From Gilliamella sp. wkB308 (GTDB lineage: Bacteria > Pseudomonadota > Gammaproteobacteria > Enterobacterales > Orbaceae): a DNA stretch of 64,000 nt. Under the pieces are notes generated by a model. It worked only from the letters and a program-made list of their open reading frames with translations. It was not told the origin of the DNA and ran no database searches. Position numbers and translations under genes: made by a program. Below are positions 17,440-25,957 of this stretch, piece by piece. Where the stretch lies: NCBI RefSeq assembly GCF_001690185.1, contig NZ_LZGN01000038.1:186001-250000 (forward strand), given 5' to 3'. Within the stretch, counting starts at the first letter, position 1, and each line of letters opens with the position of its first letter.

Positions 17440-17844
17440 ATGTGGAGTACAAAACTTAAGCAATCTTACTTGCAAATCATCTTTTCATCAAGTTTTTATT
17501 TATTGTTAATAATGGCTAGCCTATTTTTATTTGCCGACACATCATTTAACGCTTATACATTTGTGGTGATCTTTTTATTGGTAGTTGAGTGGTGGCGCAG
17601 TCTTAGCTATTTTCAAACAATAACAGGTGAATTAGCTTTATTTCATCATATCAATCAGATTTATTGGAATAATCAGCGATGGCATTTAATGCGAAAACCC
17701 TTAATACTACGTTATAGTCTTTTTTTGAATTTGAAATCAAGGCGTACAGGGCAACGCTGTACCCTTTTTTTGATGAGCGATAATTTGACAACTGACGATT
17801 GGCGAACACTTCGATATTATTTATATCAACTTGATTTTGATTGA
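17440..17844 (+). CDS. ygfX: YgfX/CptA family membrane protein
   Basis: The product, about 134 residues from the ATG at 17440 (TTGGA eight bases upstream), follows the YgfX plan. A short N-terminal segment precedes two adjacent membrane helices, about residues 17-55. After these come GELALFHHINQIYWNNQRW, the RYSLFLNLKSRRTGQRCTLF strand pair and a terminal DDWRTLRYYLYQ helix, close to the E. coli GKRQHLWL...EWRDLRR pattern. In E. coli it pairs with SdhE (the reported CptAB toxin-antitoxin/flavinylation pair). No sdhE-like gene is adjacent here. An upstream in-frame start at 17350 would add an unusual N-terminal extension. Confidence 0.75.
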   Translation: MWSTKLKQSYLQIIFSSSFYLLLIMASLFLFADTSFNAYTFVVIFLLVVEWWRSLSYFQTITGELALFHHINQIYWNNQRWHLMRKPLILRYSLFLNLKSRRTGQRCTLFLMSDNLTTDDWRTLRYYLYQLDFD

Positions 17845-17881
17845 TAAACATATCCATCTTTAGCGACATGTTAACCTGCAT

Positions 17882-18112
17882 TTAATGCATTTTTTTTATC
17901 CAGTAATAGAAAGGTGGGCATTCAATTTGTGAACTTAATAGTTCATGATCCATATGCCGGCAAAAGCTGGGAATATCACGCGTTGTTGCCAAATCATCAG
18001 CAATTACAAGAAGAACTTGCCCAACAGCAAGTTCTCTCATCGTTTTGCGAACCATCATTATAGGTTCAGGACAGCGTAATCCAGTTGTGTTAAGTTCTTT
18101 GTCTGCTTTCAT
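17882..18112 (-). CDS. tusA: Sulfur carrier protein TusA
   Basis: TusA accepts sulfur from IscS on a conserved cysteine and passes it to TusBCD for 2-thiouridine synthesis of tRNA. The sequence has [16 protein letters not shown] with the active Cys at residue 14, then [21 protein letters not shown], matching the family through its whole length of 76 residues. The ATG at 18112 is chosen over an upstream TTG. It lies eight bases after yigL on the same strand and may be cotranscribed with it. Confidence 0.93.
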   Translation of the reverse strand: MKADKELNTTGLRCPEPIMMVRKTMRELAVGQVLLVIADDLATTRDIPSFCRHMDHELLSSQIECPPFYYWIKKMH

Positions 18113-18129
18113 TTTTATCAATAATATGC

Positions 18130-18945
18130 TTAGGGATTAATTGAAAAAAGTTTATCAAGATAATGCGGTACGGCATCATCAGCATTTGAACCAATCACTT
18201 CTAATTCAGGTAATTTTTGTCGTAAATCTGGTGTGGCATTTTGCATTATACACCCTTTTCCAACCATTTTTAACATTTCATAATCATTCATGCCATCACC
18301 GAATGCAATACTATCGTTTAACGCTAATCCTAATTTATCGACCACTTTTTTTAACGCACTGCCTTTGGACACATTAGCGCCCATAATTTCAAGGCAATTT
18401 AATGATGAAAAGGCAATACTGACTTGATCACCATATTTTTCATCAAGCCGATTTTTTAATTTGACTAAATGTGGATGAAGGGCATCATCACTTGTTGTGA
18501 AATAGATTTTAGCAATGTCATCAGTTTCAAAGTCAAAAGGATTAAAAAACTCATAAGTAAAGCGGCTTTCTTGATGAAAACTAAGAGAATAGGTATCTTC
18601 TTTATTAATTAACCACTGATCACCTCGGTAAATATGGGTAAACACTAAAGGATCGTCAGTACACTCTTGGGCGATTTGACTGGCGAGTGTCGGTTCGACA
18701 TTTTGGCTAAAAATTAAGTTTCCATGACTATCATGAACTCGGGCGCCATTTGACGTTATCATAAATGCATCAATTTCCATATTTTCACGCATTTGCGCAA
18801 CATCAATATGATGTCGCCCTGTAGCAAAAATAAAATGAATGCCTTTTTGACGTAATGCTTGCAAAACTTGTTTTGTATAAGGTGAAAGACTGTGTTCAGG
18901 CGTTAATAAGGTGCCATCTAAATCCGAAGCGACAACATGAAACAT
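18130..18945 (-). CDS. yigL: HAD-family phosphatase YigL (Cof type)
   Basis: The 271-residue protein is collinear with E. coli YigL, a HAD subfamily IIB phosphatase acting on pyridoxal phosphate and sugar phosphates. It has the nucleophile motif [11 protein letters not shown] at 4-14, FATGRHH at about 39-45, the [10 protein letters not shown] segment, and [13 protein letters not shown] near 215-227 as the metal-binding motif III. The C-terminal [10 protein letters not shown] is shared with YigL specifically. All catalytic Asp residues are intact. It is followed closely by tusA. Confidence 0.92.
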   Translation of the reverse strand: MFHVVASDLDGTLLTPEHSLSPYTKQVLQALRQKGIHFIFATGRHHIDVAQMRENMEIDAFMITSNGARVHDSHGNLIFSQNVEPTLASQIAQECTDDPLVFTHIYRGDQWLINKEDTYSLSFHQESRFTYEFFNPFDFETDDIAKIYFTTSDDALHPHLVKLKNRLDEKYGDQVSIAFSSLNCLEIMGANVSKGSALKKVVDKLGLALNDSIAFGDGMNDYEMLKMVGKGCIMQNATPDLRQKLPELEVIGSNADDAVPHYLDKLFSINP

Positions 18946-19065
18946 AATATTCTCTACTAGTGTAAAAAGTGAAAATCACAATGATTTAAAAAACAATACT
19001 TTGAATTCTTTATTGACCTCAAAGTAAAATATAAAATTTAGGGTATGATACAACTCTGTATTCAT

Positions 19066-20361
19066 TTACTCAACTAATTGCGGTGTAATAAAAATGACTA
19101 ATTCTCGCTTTTGTTGCTTTTTATTTTTGTATTTAAATAAACTACCGATAATAGGGAGTTGGCTAACATAAGGTACATGATGATCGTTTTTGCTATTTAT
19201 TTGGTGAAAAATACCGCCAAGTACAATTGTTTCGCCACTTTTTACCTTAACTTGGGTTTTAATTTCTTGCGTATCAATAGCGAGTGCTTCACCGCCATCA
19301 CTGCGTTTAATCGCTTGCCCAGCCGTGTTTTGGGTGATATGGAGATCTAAAATCATCCTTTCTTCCCCAATGATTTTAGGCGTTACTTCTAATCCTAAAA
19401 CGGCTTGTTTAAATTCAATAGAAGTCGAGCCATTGCTACCGCTTGATACTTCGTAAGGAATTTCAGTGCCTTGTTTAATTGAAGCCATATTTTGATTGGC
19501 GGTTAGTAAGTTAGGACTGGCAATAATTTCAAGTTGATTTTCCGCCTGTAGTGCAGATAATTCTAAATTGAGTAAACTGCCAGAAATTTTCGCAAGATTA
19601 AAGCCCAGATTAGCCGTTGAACTGGCAGCGCCTAATTTTACATCGAACTTATTGATTAACTGTGAAGGCTGCCCCAAATAACCCCATTTAATCCCCAGTT
19701 CTGACATACTTTCATCACTCATATTGACAATATGAGCGGAAATATGGACTTGTGGTACTGATTTATCCAACAATGTGATAAGACTTTTAATCGCTGTCAA
19801 TTTGGGGGGAATATCAGTGATGATAAGCGAGTTAGTCCGTTTATCAACAATAATTTTACCACGTTCTGACAATAGCGTTTGCTTATGGATGGTATCCAAT
19901 AATGTGTTTAAATCGGCATGCTGAATACGTATAGGTAAAGTATTTAAGGGTAAACGCTGTTCAAGTGATAATTTATCTAATCGTTGTTTTTGATTAATCT
20001 GTTCGGGATCTTCTGCTTTTGAAATAAATAAGATATTGTCATCAATTTTGGCTTGTAAGTTAGCGCTATTGATTATAATCATTAATGCTTTATGCCAATC
20101 GACATTTTGAAGCTTAATAGTCTGTTTTTGTGCAACGTCTTCGGTCATAATCATATTAAGTTGTTTACTATCAGCTAATGCTTGCAAAATAATACCAATA
20201 TCCGTTTGATAAAAATTTAACGTGATAAGTTCCGAATGGTTAACCTTAGATAATTGACTGTTAGTTGCTAAACTCGCATTGACCTGAATAAGAAATAAAA
20301 CAGTGATAATAATTTGCCATTTTTTAAGGTGTTTTAATAAAAAATATTGGATGTTAGCCAT
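19066..20361 (-). CDS. hofQ: HofQ/PilQ-type secretin (DNA uptake/type IV pilus outer-membrane pore)
   Basis: The 431-residue product has an N-terminal signal segment (KKWQIIITVLFLIQVNASLA). A secretin/TonB short N-domain follows (ITLNFYQTDIGIILQALADS), then an N1 domain with LPIRIQHADLNTLLD and GKIIVDKRTNSLIITD. The C-terminal secretin core has GTEIPYEVSSGSNGSTSIEF, LGLEVTPKI and the ending IIGSLFKYKNKKQQKRELVIFITP. HofQ homologues (ComE in Haemophilus) form the outer-membrane pore for DNA uptake. It is the last gene of the hof operon. Size is normal (E. coli 412). Confidence 0.9.
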   Translation of the reverse strand: MANIQYFLLKHLKKWQIIITVLFLIQVNASLATNSQLSKVNHSELITLNFYQTDIGIILQALADSKQLNMIMTEDVAQKQTIKLQNVDWHKALMIIINSANLQAKIDDNILFISKAEDPEQINQKQRLDKLSLEQRLPLNTLPIRIQHADLNTLLDTIHKQTLLSERGKIIVDKRTNSLIITDIPPKLTAIKSLITLLDKSVPQVHISAHIVNMSDESMSELGIKWGYLGQPSQLINKFDVKLGAASSTANLGFNLAKISGSLLNLELSALQAENQLEIIASPNLLTANQNMASIKQGTEIPYEVSSGSNGSTSIEFKQAVLGLEVTPKIIGEERMILDLHITQNTAGQAIKRSDGGEALAIDTQEIKTQVKVKSGETIVLGGIFHQINSKNDHHVPYVSQLPIIGSLFKYKNKKQQKRELVIFITPQLVE

Positions 20362-20378
20362 GCGGTAATTCCCTCATA

Positions 20379-20750
20379 TTACTTGTTTAATGGCATCGTC
20401 CAGACAATACTTTCTTGACAATATTGAGCCAGATTTGCTTGCCAAACAATGTTTTCATTCGTTAGCGTTTTGATTTGCCAAGGCAATAATATTGGAGGAA
20501 TTTCATTATTCATTATGGCTAACCATTGCTGTGTTGACGTTAACCAGATTTGATAATAATTATTGTCCTGTGATTGTATGATTCCCTTTAGTTGCCATCT
20601 TTGTATTTGTGCTAATAATTGGTCTGTTTGTTCGTGACACGATATCGAATCAGTCTGATTGAATGGATCACGTGCCAAACGGTTATTTGCATCAGCATTA
20701 AAGCAAATCATCATGATAAAAATTAAGCTAGAGAATAAATAATGATTCAT
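20379..20750 (-). CDS. hofP: HofP-like periplasmic pilus-assembly protein
   Basis: The 123-residue product begins with a signal sequence (about 1-21, LIFIMMICFNADA), then RDPFNQ, a motif seen at the start of mature HofP/PilP-like proteins, and a small beta domain with RWQLKGIIQSQDNNYYQIWL. PilP-type proteins link inner-membrane PilNO to the secretin. It lies between hofO and hofQ, overlapping hofO by four bases, as in enteric hof operons. Sequence match is weak; position is the main support. Confidence 0.75.
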   Translation of the reverse strand: MNHYLFSSLIFIMMICFNADANNRLARDPFNQTDSISCHEQTDQLLAQIQRWQLKGIIQSQDNNYYQIWLTSTQQWLAIMNNEIPPILLPWQIKTLTNENIVWQANLAQYCQESIVWTMPLNK

Positions 20751-21220
20751 GTTGTTTCCTGATCGAAAGATAATGTAAACGAAATGATTAGATAATTATG
20801 TTGTCGAATAATCCTAAAATCAGATAAATCAATATAATAGCTATTGTGGTTAAAGGTCGATAATAAGTTTAGAAAATTAGCAAATTGTCCATGTAGCTCA
20901 ATATCCCACATCGTTTTATTATCCGTTCGATAGTATCTGAATGCATGTAAAGTTAACTGGTTTTGTGTAATCGCATGAGCAAAATCTTTTTCTGAAAGTA
21001 AAATGAATGATCTATTCATTTGGGTTTGATATCGGTCAATTTGAGTTTGTAGCTGTTTTATTTTTTCACTCTGAATCTGATGCTGTTTAAATTGCTGTTT
21101 GGCTTGATTAGCAATATCCTCAATGAAAAATAGATAGCTAATGATGATCATTGTGATGATAGTAACAAAACCGATAGTATATTGTTGCCAAAGTGGGCGA
21201 TTAAAAAAATCACTCTTCAT
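20747..21220 (-). CDS. hofO: HofO-like inner-membrane pilus-assembly protein
   Basis: The 157-residue protein has one transmembrane segment (about 14-32, TIGFVTIITMIIISYLFFI), a coiled coil from 35 to 70 rich in Gln/Lys, and a small C-terminal ferredoxin-like domain (MWDIELHGQFANFLNLLSTF). This is the PilO/HofO layout. It overlaps both neighbours by a few bases, so translation is coupled through the operon. PilO pairs with PilN, here the C-terminal half of the upstream fused protein. Confidence 0.75.
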   Translation of the reverse strand: MKSDFFNRPLWQQYTIGFVTIITMIIISYLFFIEDIANQAKQQFKQHQIQSEKIKQLQTQIDRYQTQMNRSFILLSEKDFAHAITQNQLTLHAFRYYRTDNKTMWDIELHGQFANFLNLLSTFNHNSYYIDLSDFRIIRQHNYLIISFTLSFDQETT

Positions 21221-22154
21221 TAAATGTGATTTCCATTTTAAATGACAAATTGTTTTCTTGTCTGGTTATGTCATAAATTTGACTTGTTAAGATGTTATCG
21301 TGCCGTAATAAAGTTTGATTAAAATTGATAATCTCGATATGACGAAAGCTATAACCGGAAATCATTACTTGTTGCGGTTGATAATGGAATGATTCTAACC
21401 ATATAACAGGTGGTAATTGTTCTGAAAGTAGTGTTAAAAGGTGATAGATTTGTTGTTGGCTAACCGACAGTTTAGGAATAAAGGTTGCTAATTGTTGAGT
21501 TAACTGTTTTTCGCTATGTTGCTGTTTGGCATTTAATAGGGTGTAATGGCTGAGCTTAAGTTGCGTTTGATGCCATAAATAACCCATTATGCAGCAAGCG
21601 ATACCCATTACGCACACCATAGTGACAAGTAACGAAAATTTCTGTTTTTTCTGTTTTTCTTGTCGCCAAGGTAAAAAATTGATTATCTCTTCATTAATTA
21701 CTCCACCAATCAAGTGTAATTTTAAATTGTGTTTTTTAAATAAATCTAGCCATTCATTGACATAATCACGTTTACATATTGTCACGCTAAGATAAGGTTT
21801 GTTAGCAGAATAGATAAAATCATAACAGACGTTTGTAGTAGTGAGTTCAAATAATTTATAAATCGATGCTTCAACATATAAAGCTAGTTCGCCTAAGCCT
21901 AATTTGAGTGGTGGAAGTTTGAGTTGTTTGGTTTGGACATCATTTTCATTTAGATAGAGTTCAAAAACCGATTGTTTTGGAATCCGGGTTTTCAGCTCAA
22001 GAATTAATTGTTCAACATCATTGAAGTTTTGATAAGGGTAGTTAACAGTTGTCTCATTTTGTTTTGGTTTTTGAGTGTTAACCAAATAGATAATTTGATA
22101 CTTCAACCACTGGGGTTCAATATATATTTTAATACGACATTTTCGGATAAACAT
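21210..22154 (-). CDS. HofM-HofN fusion (PilM-like plus PilN-like pilus assembly protein)
   Basis: Residues 1-165 match the first part of HofM/PilM-like proteins (RIPKQSVFELYLNENDVQ, LGLGELALYVEASIYKLF, NVCYDFIYSANKPYLSVT). At about 168 the sequence switches to INFLPWRQEKQKKQ, the usual N-terminus of HofN/PilN. A membrane helix follows at about 183-203, then a coiled coil and the PilN domain (LPPVIWLESFHYQPQQVMISGY). In E. coli these are two genes of 259 and 179 residues, so this is a fusion that has lost the second half of HofM. The frame is continuous through the junction. The start at 22154 lacks a strong ribosome-binding site. Confidence 0.7.
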   Translation of the reverse strand: MFIRKCRIKIYIEPQWLKYQIIYLVNTQKPKQNETTVNYPYQNFNDVEQLILELKTRIPKQSVFELYLNENDVQTKQLKLPPLKLGLGELALYVEASIYKLFELTTTNVCYDFIYSANKPYLSVTICKRDYVNEWLDLFKKHNLKLHLIGGVINEEIINFLPWRQEKQKKQKFSLLVTMVCVMGIACCIMGYLWHQTQLKLSHYTLLNAKQQHSEKQLTQQLATFIPKLSVSQQQIYHLLTLLSEQLPPVIWLESFHYQPQQVMISGYSFRHIEIINFNQTLLRHDNILTSQIYDITRQENNLSFKMEITFNEE

Positions 22155-22315
22155 GATCGATTGTGCACTTATGATTTTTAAATTACCTTGTGACCAAGCA
22201 TAATAAGGATTGATTAAATAGAAATGAGAAAAAAGGATTTTTGCGAAGTATTACGCAAAATAAGATTAAAATTAAATCGAACAAAGTTAATTTTGCGAAA
22301 TTATGAAAAAAAAGG

Positions 22316-22343
22316 TTGACTGAAATAAGACGTGCCTTATAAT
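22316..22343 (+). promoter_or_regulatory. Strong sigma-70 promoter of the tRNA cluster
   Basis: TTGACT (22316-22321) and TATAAT (22338-22343) are separated by 16 bases and lie 17 bases before the first tRNA-Val. The upstream 40 bases are A-rich, consistent with an UP element. Confidence 0.85.
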
Positions 22344-22360
22344 GCACATCCACACGGTAA

Positions 22361-22436
22361 GGGTGATTAGCTCAGTTGGGAGAGCACCTCCCTTACAAGG
22401 AGGGGGTCACTGGTTCGAACCCGGTATCACCCACCA
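22361..22436 (+). tRNA. tRNA-Val (anticodon TAC), copy 1
   Basis: The sequence begins GGGTGATTAGCTCAGTTGG. The anticodon loop has CTTACAA, the T arm TTCGAA, and the acceptor stem GGGTGAT pairs with ATCACCC before an encoded ACCA end. First gene of a three-tRNA transcript. Confidence 0.96.
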
Positions 22437-22471
22437 ATCTTTACCGTGACGTTTTAGTAATAAAACATTTG

Positions 22472-22547
22472 GGGTGATTAGCTCAGTTGGGAGAGCACCT
22501 CCCTTACAAGGAGGGGGTCACTGGTTCGAACCCGGTATCACCCACCA
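22472..22547 (+). tRNA. tRNA-Val (anticodon TAC), copy 2
   Basis: Identical through its 76 bases to the first copy and separated from it by 35 bases, so it is a recent or gene-converted tandem duplication in the same transcript. Confidence 0.96.
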
Positions 22548-22565
22548 CTTTTAGTTTTCTTATAT

Positions 22566-22641
22566 GGGTTGTTAGCTCAGTCGGTAGAGCAGCGGACTTT
22601 TAATCCGTTTGTCGAGCGTTCGAATCGCTCACGACCCACCA
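22566..22641 (+). tRNA. tRNA-Lys (anticodon TTT)
   Basis: GGGTTGTTAGCTCAGTCGG opens the gene. The anticodon loop is CTTTTAA, the T arm TTCGAAT, and the acceptor stem GGGTTGT pairs with ACGACCC before an encoded ACCA. It lies 18 bases after the second tRNA-Val, a Val-Lys grouping also found in enteric bacteria. Confidence 0.96.
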
Positions 22642-23084
22642 CTTTCTTTCTTCTTTTTTACATAATCAACAAGATTAATTTAGATAAATCTAAGCGATGA
22701 GAACGCAAGCGTTCGACAAATTCGTCTGGAACGAATTTGATATGCATAATATAAAAAGCGAGTCATCATTTTCTATGATGATCAAATTTTCATTTGAATT
22801 TATTATCAATCCACTAATCTAACCAACAAAATAAGCTAAAGATTTTAATTTTGCAGATATTTCAGTAATAAAACGCATTAGAGCTAGTTTTCAATGCAAA
22901 CATAGCCATTGTTTAAAATGAAAGGCCACTATGCCATAGATTAAAGAGAATTGATTAGTCAGGTTAGTTAATAAAATTTGACGGGATTTGCAAATATTTC
23001 AACTTAACTTGCAATCATCATAATGATCACAAGTGTTGAAACAATCTTGTTGGTTAATAATAGTATATTAATGATTTAAGTCAA
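22642..23084. other. Intergenic region after the tRNA cluster
   Basis: About 440 bp without a gene. It begins with a pyrimidine-rich tract (CTTTCTTTCTTCTTTTTT) that could release RNA polymerase. It then carries three short hairpins (listed separately) and AT-rich DNA up to the convergent end of the LysE-type gene. Confidence 0.5.
22701..22781. repeat. Cluster of three short perfect hairpins
   Basis: GAACGC-AA-GCGTTC (22701-22714), AAATTCGT-CTGGA-ACGAATTT (22718-22738) and TCATCAT-TTTCT-ATGATGA (22763-22781) follow each other within 81 bases. The second has an 8-bp perfect stem. They may shape the 3' end of the tRNA precursor or form a small structured RNA; nothing else here explains them. 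Confidence 0.4.
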
Positions 23085-23711
23085 TTAAATACCTTGAATA
23101 ACATACATAATTAATCGATAAGCGATATAAAACATCACCAAACCGACCAAGCAATCTAATATCACCCACATTCTTTTTTGTTTGAATAAGGGGGTTAAAA
23201 GTCTGGCGCCATAACCAATACCAAAAAACCAGATAAATGAAACACAAACGGCACCAATTAAAAATGCTATTTTCTGCTCACTGGTTAACGTTCCTGCAAT
23301 TCCCCCAACAATAACAACGGTATCTAAATAAACGTGTGGATTAAGTAATGTTACTGCTAAAGTTGCAAGCACGACTTTAAGTAAACTATTGTTTTTTGTA
23401 TCTTGAGATTCAATTTGCATACTACTTGTGCCTTTAATCGCACTTTTTAATGCATTAAATCCATACCATATCAAAAAAAGCGCACCTAAAATGGCAAGAA
23501 TATTGGTAATTATAGGATTGGCACTAATAAATGTTCCGACTCCCATAATGCCGATTGACATTAATGTAAAATCACATATAAAACAGATAGCTGATACAAA
23601 GAATATATGATTTTTTAATAAACCTTGCTTTAGTACAAATAGATTTTGTGCGCCTATAGCAATAATAAGACTACCGGAGATCATCGCTCCCCGTAATATT
23701 TCCGCCAACAT
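23085..23711 (-). CDS. LysE/ArgO-family amino-acid exporter
   Basis: The 208-residue protein has six hydrophobic segments and the LysE family start: GSLIIAIGAQNLFVLKQGLL near residue 14-33. LLNPHVYLDTVVIVGG follows at about 121-136, the conserved Asn-Pro and Asp region of basic amino-acid exporters such as ArgO. It would export arginine or lysine across the inner membrane. No argP/lysG regulator is adjacent. The family is clear but the substrate is inferred. Confidence 0.88.
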   Translation of the reverse strand: MLAEILRGAMISGSLIIAIGAQNLFVLKQGLLKNHIFFVSAICFICDFTLMSIGIMGVGTFISANPIITNILAILGALFLIWYGFNALKSAIKGTSSMQIESQDTKNNSLLKVVLATLAVTLLNPHVYLDTVVIVGGIAGTLTSEQKIAFLIGAVCVSFIWFFGIGYGARLLTPLFKQKRMWVILDCLVGLVMFYIAYRLIMYVIQGI

Positions 23712-23813
23712 AGTGTAATAATCCCTTAACTGTCTTTAATGATTATTTTGATATATTCCATTCTATTATTCAATACACTATAGCATCGTTGATAAAAATT
23801 TAAGTTGATTAGG

Positions 23814-25181
23814 TTATATATTAGCTTTAGTGAATGCCGTTAATTGGCATTTTCCTTGATTAAAAATCAGAACAACAATGCCTATTGTTAACCATATAAT
23901 CCCCACTATTTTGGCTTGATTATCAATATGCAGTAATACCGGTATTAAGACCAAGATACCGATAATAGGCAAGCAAATATCAGATATAAAGGAAGAAATC
24001 CCATGGTTTAAACTCTGTCTTTTAAACTTGAAATAGCCGATCACTGAAAGGTGTAACATAATAAATGCAGTGAGTGCACCAATATCAACAAATGAAATTA
24101 AAGTTGGCAATCCTTTTGGGCTGATTGCCGCAATCGCTGCCAAGCCTAAATTAAAAATTGCCGCAAATAAAATTGCGACGGTAGGTACACCGCTTTGCTT
24201 ACCGACTTTCGCAAACATTGCTGGTAGGCGTTTATCTCGACCCATGCTAAATAGTAAACGGCTAGAAGCAGCTTGTCCGACCATGGCAGCAAATGATGCG
24301 CCTATTGCTTTCATTAAACCTAAAGCCAATCCAAGCCATAGACTTATCTCTTGGTTAACAATATTGTAAAAGGCTTTTCCTTGTAATTCTGTATGCGTTT
24401 GCAGATACTCGGGAGAGTAGGGACTGAGTAATGAACCGATATAAATTTGAATAACAAACAGTAATCCGGCTATGAATAAACAAGTTAGGATAGCTTGACT
24501 AACTAAATTACGTTCACCACGATTTTCTTCAGAAAAAGTAGCAATAGCGTCAAAACCTAAATACGATAACACGGCAATGGATACCGCTGTAAATAATTTT
24601 TCCCAAGTAAATAATTGTCCTCCTGTAAATGGTCTTAACCAGTCTCGTTCAATATCACTTGTTAATAATATCCAAATTCCCATAGCTAAAATCGCTAATA
24701 AAATTAATACTTCAAGAATTAAAATGACTAAAGTGATATTAATCGATTTTTTAATCCCTATTAAATTAAGTGCTGTTGTCACAATAACTGCTAAACCCGT
24801 CCATAACCAAACTGGAATATCAGGCATGAGGGCATTAAGAGATATTCCACTAAATAAATAAGCCACAGCTGGAATAAACAAATAATCAAGCAATAATAAC
24901 CAGCCAACTAAAAAACCAGCATGAGGATGAATTCCCGTAGAACAGTAAGCATAAACCGATCCGGCATGGGGTAACGCATTTGCCATTCTGGCATAAGAAT
25001 ATGCCGTAAATCCCATAACTAATGTTGCTACTATGTACACTAACGCCGTGGCGCCATCACTCATTGCATCTAATACCCCAAATAATCCAACCGGCGCTGC
25101 GGGGCCAATAAAAAGCAATCCGAGAATGACCAGATCTCGAAATCGCATACTCTTTGTTAACTGCGGCATAACCATTCTCAT
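23814..25181 (-). CDS. APC-family amino-acid/polyamine permease (PuuP-like)
   Basis: The 455-residue product has twelve predicted membrane helices and the APC layout: FRDLVILGLLFIGPAAPVG at about 14-32, NALPHAGSVYAYCSTGIHPH near 68-87, then VGWLLLLDYL, a GFDAIATFSEE segment at about 210 and SRLLFSMGRDKRLP near 306. The SEENR/GFDA pattern and the DYLF stretch resemble the putrescine importer PuuP and relatives. Substrate cannot be assigned. Several ATG codons crowd the start; 25181 is the longest and its ribosome-binding site is weak. Confidence 0.83.
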   Translation of the reverse strand: MRMVMPQLTKSMRFRDLVILGLLFIGPAAPVGLFGVLDAMSDGATALVYIVATLVMGFTAYSYARMANALPHAGSVYAYCSTGIHPHAGFLVGWLLLLDYLFIPAVAYLFSGISLNALMPDIPVWLWTGLAVIVTTALNLIGIKKSINITLVILILEVLILLAILAMGIWILLTSDIERDWLRPFTGGQLFTWEKLFTAVSIAVLSYLGFDAIATFSEENRGERNLVSQAILTCLFIAGLLFVIQIYIGSLLSPYSPEYLQTHTELQGKAFYNIVNQEISLWLGLALGLMKAIGASFAAMVGQAASSRLLFSMGRDKRLPAMFAKVGKQSGVPTVAILFAAIFNLGLAAIAAISPKGLPTLISFVDIGALTAFIMLHLSVIGYFKFKRQSLNHGISSFISDICLPIIGILVLIPVLLHIDNQAKIVGIIWLTIGIVVLIFNQGKCQLTAFTKANI

Positions 25182-25276
25182 ATAAAATCAAAACATACAT
25201 TCAATATGTTAATGGATGAATGGTTACACAGCTAAGATCAACTTGTTATTTATATATAACTTTTCGATCTATACGA

Positions 25277-25696
25277 TTAATGGTGTTCTCTTATTTCATA
25301 GGTGTAGCTCATTTTTGCTGTTTTACCTAACATAATTGAGGCGCTACAATATTTTTCGGATGCAAGTTTTATGGCTTTTTCGACGGCTTCGTTGTCAATA
25401 TTTTTACCTGTGACAACAATATGAAAGTTAATTGTGGTGTAAACTTTAGGAGAAGAATCAGCTTGAGTTTTATCAATATCAATCCACAGATCCCGTATAT
25501 CTTTTTTAGCTGTTTTTAAAATAGCAACAATATCATAAGCCATACAACCTGCAGCACCATGCAGTAATAGTTCCATTGGACGAGCACCACGATTGCGTCC
25601 GCCGTGTTCAATTCCGCCATCCATGATTAAGGCGTGTCCGCTTGCTGTTTCGCCCATAAAACAAAATTCATCAACCCATTTTAATCGATCTTTCAT
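25277..25696 (-). CDS. yhfA: OsmC-family protein YhfA
   Basis: The 139-residue protein aligns along its length with E. coli YhfA: RLKWVDEFCFMGETASGHA at the start, RPMELLLHGAAGCMAYDIV with the first conserved Cys at about 51, TTINFHIVVTGKN, and ASEKYCSASIMLGK with the second Cys near 115. OsmC proteins reduce organic hydroperoxides with this Cys pair, though YhfA's own substrate is uncertain. Its promoter must lie in the gap shared with the divergent TauE-family gene. Confidence 0.88.
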   Translation of the reverse strand: MKDRLKWVDEFCFMGETASGHALIMDGGIEHGGRNRGARPMELLLHGAAGCMAYDIVAILKTAKKDIRDLWIDIDKTQADSSPKVYTTINFHIVVTGKNIDNEAVEKAIKLASEKYCSASIMLGKTAKMSYTYEIREHH

Positions 25697-25957
25697 GATG
25701 TACTCCTTACCATTTTAATTTTTAAGAATTTATTTTATTCATTGATTGTTTACTAACATAAGCGATTTTTTGTCATCTGTCACTATTTGATCATGACTGA
25801 ATACATTGTCATGTTAAACTTGCGTGGTCTGTCAAATATAAAATCTGTAAAATCGTACAATTTCGATGTTTAACTAAATGATTATTTGGAATATTCTTTT
25901 AGATCTGAATTAATGATCTCGATTTTAATTTTATTCACTAAAACAGAAGGACGCTTT

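Noticed and set aside
22361-22547. The duplicated tRNA-Val as an integration scar (att duplication)
   Set aside because: The two copies are complete genes 35 bases apart in a normal tRNA transcript; there is no inserted element between them.
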